A DNA stretch of 8,459 bases from Clostridia bacterium (lineage in GTDB: Bacteria; Bacillota_A; Clostridia; Peptostreptococcales; JAAYPU01): the NCBI GenBank assembly GCA_022360735.1, contig JAKSCF010000700.1:1-8459 (forward strand). Reading direction: 5' to 3'. This document shows positions 1 to 5,917 of this stretch, piece after piece. Under the pieces are notes generated by a model, which ran no database searches, was not told the origin of the DNA, and saw only the letters and a list, made by a program, of their open reading frames with translations. A program made the position numbers and the translations under genes. Within the stretch, counting starts at the first letter, position 1, and each line of letters begins with the position of its first letter.

Positions 1-531
1 GCAATTAAAGAGGTTTGCAAATTTAAAACTGCAACTTACCATGTTATTACAATAATAAATCAAGATGTTAGGCGTAAATTAATGAGTAATTCTCCTGGTA
101 ATGAAGCTTTATATGATATATTTTTTGAAGCAGCACGTGAGCAAAAGATGGAAAAAGATAGTTTAGCTGAAGAACTTATTTTAATTTGTATCATTGTTTT
201 AACCAAAGTTCCCTTGGGGAAGTACATTATTATTAGTGATGATTTAGAGATCAGAAATGTTGTTATAAGCATTGCAGATTACATAAAAAAGCATCATGAT
301 ATAAAAGCTCCGATGCAATTAACAACATCAAGATTAATTTATGAACTATATAAAAAGCAGATTGTAAAGGAGAAGAATGATTTGTTTGATATTTTGTCAG
401 CTTCTTTTCATGGTAATGTGAAGGTGTTTTACATTGGCAAAGATGATATCAAATTAAATTATGATGCTTTTACAAAAGAGAATTTGATTGACGAGATGAT
501 GAAAGATTCAGATTTCAGAATTGTATATTGA
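1..531 (+). CDS. Hypothetical protein, 3' end only (5' end outside window)
   Basis: The frame is open from base 1 to the TAA-type stop region at 529-531 (TGA), giving 176 visible residues. An internal ATG at 82 is possible, but it has no clear ribosome binding site and the open frame continues upstream of it, so I treat the gene as truncated by the window edge. The product is a soluble-looking protein rich in Lys, Ile and Asp, with no signal peptide and no membrane segment beyond one short hydrophobic strand (ELILICIIVLTKV). The segment YIIISDDLEIRNVV followed by a Lys-rich helix faintly resembles the strand-plus-acidic pattern of PIN-like nucleases, but this is only an impression. I do not recognise the family. 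It is more AT-rich than the shell operon genes and has no visible link to them, so it probably belongs to a different unit. Confidence 0.6.
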   Translation, partial: AIKEVCKFKTATYHVITIINQDVRRKLMSNSPGNEALYDIFFEAAREQKMEKDSLAEELILICIIVLTKVPLGKYIIISDDLEIRNVVISIADYIKKHHDIKAPMQLTTSRLIYELYKKQIVKEKNDLFDILSASFHGNVKVFYIGKDDIKLNYDAFTKENLIDEMMKDSDFRIVY

Positions 532-644
532 AATTAATTGTTTTAAAAAACGTATATATCTAAGAAAATACCCTCTCTACCAAGGAACTACCCTGCTCTC
601 ACAACATCTTTTTCCCCCACACAACCCACGTTGAAGCCGTAACA

Positions 645-663
645 CTACTTACGAAGTAAGTAG
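645..663. repeat. Short perfect inverted repeat (8-bp stem, 3-nt loop)
   Basis: CTACTTAC (645-652) and GTAAGTAG (656-663) are exact reverse complements around the loop GAA. There is no T-run directly after it on either strand, so it is not a standard intrinsic terminator. It could be a small RNA hairpin, a mobile-element end or chance. Confidence 0.45.
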
Positions 664-877
664 ATGTACGTCTCATGCTGTGAAGATGTGGTAAGTCGTG
701 TAAGACAGCCTAAAGTTGATGAATTAAATGGCTTGGAATATTGAATATGCAAAAATTTTAGAAGGGGTATATTCTAATGGAGTAGTCCTCAGAGGATTTT
801 TATATAAGTGGAAATTAATCTACTCGTATGAAGCTATTGTTACAGACAGTGGAGGGGAATCATCTTTTAGCGTCTTC

Positions 878-910
878 AAATGCTGTACTCGAAAAGTGAG
901 TACAGCATTT
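878..910 (-). terminator. Terminator-like perfect hairpin after the minus-strand SDR gene
   Basis: AAATGCTGTACTC (878-890) and GAGTACAGCATTT (898-910) form a perfect 13-bp stem with a 7-nt loop. It sits about 31 nt beyond the SDR stop codon at 942-944, between two converging genes, which is where a transcription terminator is expected. The A/T ends of the stem give three Ts at the stem end on either strand, but no longer U-tract follows. It may act weakly, bidirectionally or as a protein-binding dyad. Confidence 0.45.
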
Positions 911-941
911 GATTTAATGAAATATAGAGGGGAGAATTTGA

Positions 942-1688
942 TTAAAAGCCACTAATGTCTTGTGCAAGTCCGATGACCATCATTTCTGATACACATCCGC
1001 CTTTTGTCAATGCGCATGCCTGATAAACCATATCTGCGAAGTGTTCAGGACGAACTGCCATTTCCTCATCCCATTCAAACTTACTGATGCCTTCGGCAGA
1101 TTGGAAGTTAGTATTTGAGCCACCTGGTACAAGTAAGGTGACACTTATGCCATGAGGTCTAAGCTCTGTATAAAGGCACTTTGTGAAAGCATTTACTGCT
1201 GCCTTTGCTGCCGAGTATACCGACCAGCCGGGCCATGAACGGCGGTCGCAAACACTGGAGACGTTAAGTATTTTACCGTAGCCTTGTGCTTTAAACTGTG
1301 GAGCAAAGGTTCTACAGCTCATGATGGTACTTGTTAAGTTTAAATCAATGATCTTTTTGTTCATTTCATCGTCCATTTCTTCAATGGGAGCAACTCTTAC
1401 TGCTCCTCCAGCATAGTTGAGTAGAAAATCAACCTTTCCAAAGTTGTCTATGCATGCCTTTAGAGCTGCTTCAAAGGTTTCGGGCTTTGTAGCATCGCTT
1501 TTGAAAGCAATAACCTTTGAACCATGTGCTTCGCAGTTCTTGACTGTGTCTGCCAATGCCTCTTCATTAATATCAAACAGCACCAGATTACATTGATCCA
1601 GCTTTGCAAACAACTCAGCGGTTGCTTTTGAAAAGCCTGAAGCAGCTCCCGATAAGACAGCAACCTTCCCTTTAAAAGATTCACCCAT
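942..1688 (-). CDS. Short-chain dehydrogenase/reductase (SDR), classical type
   Basis: This 248-residue protein has the length and motif order of classical SDRs, soluble NAD(P)-dependent oxidoreductases acting on alcohol or keto groups. The cofactor motif is GAASGFS (residues 14-20). The usual third glycine of TGxxxGxG is Ser20 and the preceding Thr is Ser13. Asp39 at the end of the second beta strand predicts NAD(H) over NADP(H). NYAGG (91-95) replaces the usual NNAG, and catalytic Ser144/145, Tyr158 and Lys162 (YSAAK) are all present. The start is fixed by AAGGAGGG 6 nt upstream of the ATG. It is transcribed away from the BMC operon from a shared control region, so it may handle the same substrate or be a co-regulated accessory. 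The substrate cannot be deduced. The altered glycine motif is unusual but probably tolerated, since the catalytic triad is intact. Confidence 0.9.
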   Translation of the reverse strand: MGESFKGKVAVLSGAASGFSKATAELFAKLDQCNLVLFDINEEALADTVKNCEAHGSKVIAFKSDATKPETFEAALKACIDNFGKVDFLLNYAGGAVRVAPIEEMDDEMNKKIIDLNLTSTIMSCRTFAPQFKAQGYGKILNVSSVCDRRSWPGWSVYSAAKAAVNAFTKCLYTELRPHGISVTLLVPGGSNTNFQSAEGISKFEWDEEMAVRPEHFADMVYQACALTKGGCVSEMMVIGLAQDISGF

Positions 1689-1733
1689 GAATAACCCTCC
1701 TTACCAATTATAGTAAATAATTGATCTTTTGAG

Positions 1734-1739
1734 ATTATA
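1734..1739 (-). promoter_or_regulatory. Candidate -10 box for the minus-strand SDR gene
   Basis: Read on the minus strand this is a perfect TATAAT, about 45 nt upstream of the SDR start codon. No good -35 sits at 17 bp. The nearest candidates are TTGTCA (13 bp) and TTGACC (20 bp), both inside or next to the dyad at 1753-1764. A consensus -10 with a poor -35 overlapped by a dyad would fit a regulated promoter. Confidence 0.45.
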
Positions 1740-1752
1740 CTAACATATTCCA

Positions 1753-1764
1753 TGACAAAGGTCA
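1753..1764. promoter_or_regulatory. Candidate operator dyad, copy 1
   Basis: TGACAAAGGTCA is an interrupted palindrome (TGAC-N4-GTCA). It matches 11 of 12 bases with the dyad at 1819-1830 and falls in the -35 region of the minus-strand promoter. The two copies lie 66 bp apart, each at the -35 position of one of the divergent promoters, which suggests a shared regulator. The regulator family is unknown. Confidence 0.4.
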
Positions 1765-1817
1765 ACAACTCGTTTTTTATGTTTGACATTTTTTATGAAA
1801 AAGTTCAATTGTTGAGA

Positions 1818-1846
1818 TTGACAAATGTCATAAATTAATTTAGAAT
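1818..1846 (+). promoter_or_regulatory. Sigma-A-type promoter for the SDR/dehydrogenase (and perhaps BMC) operon
   Basis: TTGACA at 1818-1823 is a perfect -35, followed by exactly 17 bp and TAGAAT at 1841-1846, a 5/6 match to TATAAT. Transcription would begin near 1853 and leave a leader of about 44 nt before the ATG at 1897. This is the best promoter in the window. Because the following genes are on the same strand and tightly packed apart from one 196-bp gap, it may drive the whole series. Confidence 0.75.
1819..1830. promoter_or_regulatory. Candidate operator dyad, copy 2, overlapping the -35 box
   Basis: TGACAAATGTCA is a perfect palindrome (TGACA-AA-TGTCA) that overlaps the -35 hexamer of the plus-strand promoter and would block RNA polymerase if bound. 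It is nearly identical to the dyad at 1753-1764. A weaker relative sharing ACAAATGT lies at 1855-1862, close to the predicted transcription start. Confidence 0.45.
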
Positions 1847-1896
1847 TTAATTGAACAAATGTTTTGAAAAATGTTAATGAAGGCGAGGTCGGTGAT

Positions 1897-2679
1897 ATGT
1901 TAGTTAATTTGAATGGTAAGGTCTGTGTTGTTACAGGTGCAGCTAGAAGTATAGGTCTGGGCATTGCAGAGAAGTATTGCGAAGACGGAGCTAAGGTAGC
2001 AATGATCGACATTAATCCTGAGGTTGTATATGAGGCGGATAGAATTTCTAATGAATATAAGGCAGATGTAAAAGGCTATGTATTAAATATTACTAATAGA
2101 GAAGAGGTACTCAAATGTTTTGATAGGATTGTTGAAGAGCTTGGTCCTATATTTGCTTTGGTTAACAATGCAGGAATTGTAGACCAACGTCCCTTTGAGG
2201 AAATCACCGAAGATATGATTAACAAACAGATGGCAGTAAATGTGAATGGAACGCTTTTCTGTACCCAAGGTGCAGCAAAAAGTATGAAGGACCAGAATGA
2301 AGGCAGAATTATAAACTTTTCATCCAAATCAGGCAAAACAGGTTCAGCCCTAATGGCCCATTATTCTGCAGCAAAGGGGGCAATTATTGCCCTTACACAT
2401 GCTCTTGCATTTGAATTGGCTTCCGATAATATTCAGGTGAATTGCATCTGCCCGGGTATAACTGATGCTACAGGTGTTTGGAATGAAGTAAGTTCAGGAT
2501 ATACAAAAAACCTAAACTTGTCTCGAGAAGAGGTCATAAAGCAATTTACAGCAAAAATTCCAATGAAGAGACTGACAAATATTGAAGATATTGTTGAGAT
2601 GGTTTACTTCCTTACTCTAAAGGGAGATTATATGACCGGTCAAGCATATAACATTACAGGAGGAAGGGAGGTGCACTAA
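1897..2679 (+). CDS. Short-chain dehydrogenase/reductase (SDR), classical type
   Basis: This 260-residue protein is a complete classical SDR, a cytosolic NAD(P)-dependent oxidoreductase. Counted from the chosen ATG, it has TGAARSIG at 13-20, Asp38 predicting NAD(H), NNAG at 90-93, catalytic Ser142/143, Tyr156 and Lys160 (YSAAK), a PG turn near 190, and a C-terminal TGQAYNITGG segment of the kind that ends many sugar- or polyol-acting SDRs. The start at 1897 is preferred because GAGGT lies 7 nt upstream and the protein then begins at the usual distance from the Rossmann fold; a TTG 33 nt earlier (1864) keeps the frame but has no such site. The stop codon directly abuts the ATG of the zinc dehydrogenase, so the two are translationally coupled. 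It probably oxidises or reduces a carbohydrate intermediate of the BMC pathway; the exact substrate is unknown. It is only distantly similar to the divergent SDR. Confidence 0.92.
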   Translation: MLVNLNGKVCVVTGAARSIGLGIAEKYCEDGAKVAMIDINPEVVYEADRISNEYKADVKGYVLNITNREEVLKCFDRIVEELGPIFALVNNAGIVDQRPFEEITEDMINKQMAVNVNGTLFCTQGAAKSMKDQNEGRIINFSSKSGKTGSALMAHYSAAKGAIIALTHALAFELASDNIQVNCICPGITDATGVWNEVSSGYTKNLNLSREEVIKQFTAKIPMKRLTNIEDIVEMVYFLTLKGDYMTGQAYNITGGREVH

Positions 2680-3726
2680 ATGAGTAATATGATAGGTAAG
2701 TGTGTGAAATATTATGCCCCAATGGATGTTCGAATTGAGCCGTTGATGGAAATACCTCAGATTTGTGATGGAGAAGTTTTGATAAAAATCGAAGCCTGTG
2801 CCATCTGTGGAACGGATATAAAATCCTTTGTCAATGGCAATCCCAGAATCGTGCCTCCAAAGGTAATGGGTCATGAGCTTTGTGGAGAGATCGTGGCAAT
2901 GGGCAGTGGCGTTGATAACTATAAAATAGGTCAGAGGGTAACGATGGCTACTACCATAGGCTGCGGCAAATGCGACTACTGCAAAAGTGGAAAGACAAAT
3001 CTTTGTAGAAGTGCAGAGGCAATGGGCTTTCATCACCCCGGGGCCATGGCGCCTTATGTGGTTATACCGGAAAAGGCGGTAAGACAAAAACATTTGGTGG
3101 ATGTGGGAGAGCTGGATGCCGTGATTGCAAGTCTAAGCGAGCCCCTATCCTGTGCTATGAATAATATAAGTCGTGTACCAGATGAAGCACTGGGAAGTGT
3201 GCTTGTTATCGGCCTTGGGCCACTTGGAATGCTGCATGCTGTTTCCTTGAGGGAAAAAGGGGTCAAAAACATTGTGTGTGTAGCAAGACCGGGTAAAAGA
3301 GCGGATATGGCAAAGCAATTAGGCTTTGATATAGTGCTTTCGCCTCATGAGATAGATGAAAAATATAAGGAGCTTACAAATGGGGAAGGATTTGATTTGA
3401 TTATCATAACAGCTCCCAGCAATGAGATGCAAGGGAAGGTACCAATGTATGCTAAGAAAGGAGGGTACGTATCTTATTTTGCCAGTCTCCCTGTTGGAGA
3501 TGAAATGCTGACAATGAACAGTAGGATTATCCATTATAATGAATTGGTGCTTTACGGTACTTCGGATTCTACAGTACAGCACGTGAAAGCAGCAGCTCAC
3601 CTTTTAAGAAAAAATCCGAAAGCCTTCAAGCCTTTGATTACACACGTTATGCCATTTGAAGATTTTCATAAAGCTATGGATGAGATAAAGTTGAGAAATG
3701 CCGTTAAAATAGTACTTGTTCCATGA
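2680..3726 (+). CDS. Zinc-dependent alcohol/polyol dehydrogenase (medium-chain family)
   Basis: This 348-residue protein is a full-length medium-chain dehydrogenase of the sorbitol/threonine/galactitol-phosphate dehydrogenase group. These enzymes oxidise secondary alcohols of polyols or amino acids with NAD(P). Catalytic zinc ligands are Cys43 (in CAICGTD), His65-Glu66 (GHE) and Glu154 (SEP). The structural zinc loop is complete with Cys95, Cys98, Cys101 and Cys109. The Rossmann cofactor motif GLGPLG is at 178-183. GGGAGGTG, 6 nt before the ATG, lies inside the end of the upstream SDR gene, and the stop and start codons are contiguous (TAAATG). Pairing with an SDR in front of a BMC operon suggests polyol or sugar-phosphate conversion before aldol cleavage, or NADH recycling. 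It has no encapsulation-type extension, so it probably acts in the cytosol. A primary alcohol dehydrogenase role for acetaldehyde is possible but less likely given the subfamily. Confidence 0.93.
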   Translation: MSNMIGKCVKYYAPMDVRIEPLMEIPQICDGEVLIKIEACAICGTDIKSFVNGNPRIVPPKVMGHELCGEIVAMGSGVDNYKIGQRVTMATTIGCGKCDYCKSGKTNLCRSAEAMGFHHPGAMAPYVVIPEKAVRQKHLVDVGELDAVIASLSEPLSCAMNNISRVPDEALGSVLVIGLGPLGMLHAVSLREKGVKNIVCVARPGKRADMAKQLGFDIVLSPHEIDEKYKELTNGEGFDLIIITAPSNEMQGKVPMYAKKGGYVSYFASLPVGDEMLTMNSRIIHYNELVLYGTSDSTVQHVKAAAHLLRKNPKAFKPLITHVMPFEDFHKAMDEIKLRNAVKIVLVP

Positions 3727-3760
3727 TACTATGGGTAGTGTAAAGTAAACTATAAATTAC

Positions 3761-3775
3761 TGGCGACTGACGCCA
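3761..3775. repeat. Small GC-rich hairpin after the zinc dehydrogenase gene
   Basis: TGGCG (3761-3765) and CGCCA (3771-3775) form a perfect 5-bp stem with a 5-nt loop, 35 nt past the zinc dehydrogenase stop codon. No T-run follows, so it is not a convincing terminator. It directly precedes the large palindrome and may be part of the same structured leader. Confidence 0.3.
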
Positions 3776-3777
3776 CC

Positions 3778-3896
3778 CTTGACAGTACAGAAAAACAATG
3801 CTCTGTAGTTTTTACCGATAGCTAAGAACTCAAGAACAGGTAGAGAAATCGACTTCAGACTATAGCACTTTAACATTGTTTTTCTGTACCATCAAG
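3778..3896. repeat. Large imperfect palindrome (possible MITE, invertible segment or structured leader)
   Basis: GTACAGAAAAACAATG (3785-3800) is an exact 16-nt reverse complement of CATTGTTTTTCTGTAC (3874-3889). Past a 2-nt mismatch the match continues outward for 5 more bases (CTTGA at 3778-3782 with TCAAG at 3892-3896). The 73-nt interior also shows weaker symmetry: TGCTCTGTAGT on the left resembles TGCTATAGT on the right read in reverse complement. No open frame and no clear target-site duplication were found. A consensus -35 TTGACA lies at the left edge (3779-3784), but the best -10 at a usable distance is poor. The element ends only 26 nt before the next ATG, so any transcript reaching the shell genes from upstream must cross it. 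Confidence 0.75.
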
Positions 3897-3922
3897 AGTA
3901 AATACGAGGGGGGAATAAGTAA

Positions 3923-4984
3923 ATGAAACTTGTAGGTATAGGTGATTTGTTCATACCAAAGGAATACATTGAGAAGGGCTTTCAATCCTATTGGGAAATG
4001 GATGTTGAGGTTGAAACCGTTGAATGGATGCTTACAGATTTTAATGAGCTTCAAAAAATTAATTTAATGGTGGAAAAGGGAGGCTGTGAGGCTTATGAGC
4101 CGCCTCAATATATTTTCGATGCCTGTGAGGATGCAGATATTATTATCACCCAGTTTTGCACCATTACAAAAAAATTGATGGATCATTGCAAACACCTAAA
4201 GATCATCGGCGTTTTAAGAGCAGGCATAGAAAATGTTAATCTTGCATATGCAAGTGAGAAAAATATACTCGTCTACCATACACCGGGGAGAAATGCAGAT
4301 GCAGTTGCTGATTTTACGATAGGTTTATTGCTTTCAGAATGCAGAAATATTGCCAGAGGCCATATGGGATTGAAAAATGGAAAATGGATTAGAGAATATC
4401 CCAATTCCTTTTATATTCCGGATCTTCCAGGGAAAACGGTGGGTATCGTAGGCCTTGGAGAGATAGGTCAAAAGGTTGCCAAGCGGCTTGTTGGCTTTGA
4501 TGTAAAGCTATTGGGCTATGATCCCTATGTTTTAAATCCTCTCTATGGAATTGAGATGTGTTCTCTTGAAGAACTGATGGGAAAATCGGATTTTGTTACT
4601 GTTCACGTCAGACATACATCGGATACCGAGAATCTGATAAATCGAAAGTTAATCTCTAGAATGAAACCTACCGCCTATCTTATCAATACTTCACGATCGA
4701 TCATAGTTGATGAAGATGCTCTTTTTGAAGCTTTAAGAGACAAAAAAATAGCAGGTGCCGGCTTAGATGTATTTAATGTTGAGCCGCCCACCAAAGATTA
4801 TCCCATGATTGCAATTGATAATGTAACCGTGACACCTCATATGGCAGGAGGCTCCAAGGATGCGTTTTTGAATTCACCTAAGAAGCTGGCGGAAGGGCTG
4901 AAGGGTTATTGGAGCAAAGAGGAGTCAAGGTATCTGGTAAACAAGGACTTGCTTGGAAAAATGACGGCTACAACGAAAAGATAA
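3923..4984 (+). CDS. D-isomer-specific 2-hydroxyacid dehydrogenase (SerA/phosphoglycerate dehydrogenase-like)
   Basis: This 353-residue protein is a complete NAD-dependent D-2-hydroxyacid dehydrogenase, a family that interconverts 2-hydroxy and 2-keto acids such as phosphoglycerate, hydroxypyruvate or erythronate phosphate. The split substrate-binding domain covers roughly residues 1-125 and the end. The Rossmann motif GLGEIG is at 177-182, with Asp200 indicating NAD. Catalytic Arg258 (NTSR), Glu287 (VEPP) and His306 (TPH) are all present. The usual Gly after Arg in NTARG is Ser259. It lacks the C-terminal ACT regulatory domain of long SerA proteins, so a housekeeping serine-synthesis role is less likely. 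GAGGGGGG stands 9 nt before the ATG, and the stop is 16 nt from the first BMC-P gene, making it the leading gene of the shell operon. That position suggests a dedicated step on a sugar acid or keto acid linked to the compartment; no encapsulation helix is obvious. Confidence 0.92.
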   Translation: MKLVGIGDLFIPKEYIEKGFQSYWEMDVEVETVEWMLTDFNELQKINLMVEKGGCEAYEPPQYIFDACEDADIIITQFCTITKKLMDHCKHLKIIGVLRAGIENVNLAYASEKNILVYHTPGRNADAVADFTIGLLLSECRNIARGHMGLKNGKWIREYPNSFYIPDLPGKTVGIVGLGEIGQKVAKRLVGFDVKLLGYDPYVLNPLYGIEMCSLEELMGKSDFVTVHVRHTSDTENLINRKLISRMKPTAYLINTSRSIIVDEDALFEALRDKKIAGAGLDVFNVEPPTKDYPMIAIDNVTVTPHMAGGSKDAFLNSPKKLAEGLKGYWSKEESRYLVNKDLLGKMTATTKR

Positions 4985-5000
4985 TAGGAGGTAAGGGGCT

Positions 5001-5297
5001 ATGTATGCAGCAAAGATTATAGGGACAGTAGTATGTACCCTAAAGGATGAAAAATTAAGTGGCAGGACGTTACAGGTGGTACAGCCCGTTAGTCTCTTGA
5101 CACTGGAATATGAAGGTAAACCTTCTGTAGCCATTGATTCCGTCGGGGCAGGAATGAATGAAATCGTTTTGGTTGTAGGAGGAAGTTCTGCAAGGCAGAC
5201 AGCAGTTACATCCAATACACCTGTGGATGCCACAATCATGGCCATTGTAGACCTGATTGATATAGATGGCCAAAAGGTATTCAATAAAGGTCAATAA
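5001..5297 (+). CDS. BMC-P vertex shell protein (EutN/CcmL family), copy 1
   Basis: BMC-P proteins form pentamers that cap the vertices of microcompartment shells. This 98-residue protein begins with the family pattern (AKIIGTVV...K), then Gln28-Pro29, IDSVGAG at 45-51, GGSSARQ at 60-66 and TPVDATIMAIVD near 73-84. The normally conserved Gly after VGAG-x is Asn53 here. AGGAGG lies 9 nt upstream of the ATG, 16 nt after the hydroxyacid dehydrogenase stop. It has a longer C-terminal tail (IDIDGQKVFNKGQ) than copy 2. It is the first of three tandem paralogues, which probably occupy different vertices or form mixed pentamers. Confidence 0.93.
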   Translation: MYAAKIIGTVVCTLKDEKLSGRTLQVVQPVSLLTLEYEGKPSVAIDSVGAGMNEIVLVVGGSSARQTAVTSNTPVDATIMAIVDLIDIDGQKVFNKGQ

Positions 5298-5320
5298 TCT
5301 AAATTGTAGGGGGAATATCC

Positions 5321-5590
5321 ATGTTTCTAGCTAAAATTATTGGAACAGTTGTTGCAACCCAAAAGGATGAATCATTGAGAAGTGTAAAGCTGCTGGTAAT
5401 ACAGCCCATTGATTCTTTTGGAAAAGAAGCAGGTTCTCCTGGGGTAGCTGTGGACACCATTGGCGCAGGCTATGGAGAAATCGTATTTTGTGCAAAAAGC
5501 AAGGAAGGGGCTATGCCCTTACCTGACCCTAATGCACCGGTGGATGCAGGAATTATTGGAATTGTTGATTGCATCTATAATAATCGTTAA
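5321..5590 (+). CDS. BMC-P vertex shell protein (EutN/CcmL family), copy 2
   Basis: This 89-residue BMC-P protein shares AKIIGTVVATQKDE at its N-terminus, Gln28-Pro29, VDTIGAGYGE at 44-53 and APVDAGIIGIVD at 72-83 with its neighbours. It lacks the GGSSAR loop that follows the central strand in copies 1 and 3; this part instead reads as a Lys/Pro-rich stretch (residues 59-70). It also ends early, directly after the last strand. AGGGGG lies 7 nt before the ATG, and the gene follows copy 1 by 23 nt. The changed loop lies in the family's conserved GSSAR region and may alter pentamer pore or edge contacts, so this copy may be specialised. Confidence 0.92.
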   Translation: MFLAKIIGTVVATQKDESLRSVKLLVIQPIDSFGKEAGSPGVAVDTIGAGYGEIVFCAKSKEGAMPLPDPNAPVDAGIIGIVDCIYNNR

Positions 5591-5603
5591 AGGATGATTT
5601 GCC

Positions 5604-5903
5604 ATGATATTTGCTCGAGTAGTTGGAAATATAGTCGCAACCCAAAAAAATGAAAATCTGAGAGGTTCAAAATTAATGATTCTTCAACCTTTGGACACAA
5701 AGGGAAAAAGTGTCGGAAAACAGATCATAGCAGTGGACGCAGTAGGAGCAGGAATAGGTGATATAGTCGTCGCTATTGCTGAAGGGGGTTCAGCAAGGCA
5801 GGTGTATAAGGCAGTCAACCCGATGACTCCCATTGATACAGTTATTGCGGGGATTGTTGACATCATTGAGACAGAAGATGGAAGCATATGCTTATATGAT
5901 TAA
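5604..5903 (+). CDS. BMC-P vertex shell protein (EutN/CcmL family), copy 3
   Basis: This 99-residue BMC-P protein has FARVVGNIVATQKNE at the N-terminus, Gln28-Pro29, VDAVGAGIGD at 44-53, GGSARQ at 61-66 and TPIDTVIAGIVD in the last third, followed by an acidic tail. AGGA is 9 nt upstream of the ATG, and the gene starts 13 nt after copy 2 and ends 14 nt before deoC. Copies 2 and 3 share the ATQK-N/D-E-x-L-R segment and look closer to each other there than to copy 1, consistent with tandem duplication followed by divergence. Confidence 0.93.
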   Translation: MIFARVVGNIVATQKNENLRGSKLMILQPLDTKGKSVGKQIIAVDAVGAGIGDIVVAIAEGGSARQVYKAVNPMTPIDTVIAGIVDIIETEDGSICLYD

Positions 5904-5917
5904 AATGAGGTGAAAAA

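Larger units (their letters stand above)
532..941. other. Intergenic region without a convincing gene, with two perfect hairpins
   Basis: These 410 bases lie between the end of the left-edge gene and the convergent SDR gene. They start AT-rich, then change at about 570-640 to a C/T/A-rich stretch almost lacking G on the plus strand. Two perfect inverted repeats are present, at 645-663 and 878-910. A 75-codon open frame at 728-955 has no ribosome binding site, runs through the second hairpin and into the end of the SDR gene, and is not supported. The mixed composition and hairpins could be the remains of a mobile element, but I recognise no transposase or intron core. Confidence 0.5.

Noticed and set aside
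570..730. Group II intron or IS fragment
   Set aside because: No domain V core, no reverse transcriptase or transposase reading frame and no terminal repeats could be recognised.
728..955. 75-codon plus-strand open frame in the left intergenic region
   Set aside because: No ribosome binding site, no recognisable motif; it runs through the perfect 13-bp hairpin and into the 3' end of the minus-strand SDR gene.
1864..1899. TTG start that would lengthen the plus-strand SDR by 11 residues
   Set aside because: It lies almost at the predicted transcription start and has no ribosome binding site, whereas the ATG at 1897 has GAGGT 7 nt upstream.
3779..3809. Strong promoter at the edge of the palindrome
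   Set aside because: TTGACA is perfect, but the hexamers at 16-18 bp spacing do not resemble TATAAT, and the best one (TGTAGT) is at 19 bp. Too weak to list as a promoter.
3727..3922. Riboswitch (cobalamin, purine/2'-deoxyguanosine or T-box) in the leader before the shell operon
   Set aside because: I could match none of the conserved core sequences of these classes; the region is explained by a large inverted repeat and a small hairpin.
3923..4984. Housekeeping serA (3-phosphoglycerate dehydrogenase for serine synthesis)
   Set aside because: It lacks the ACT domain found in many SerA proteins and is the first gene of a shell operon, so the specific gene name is not assigned. The family assignment stands.
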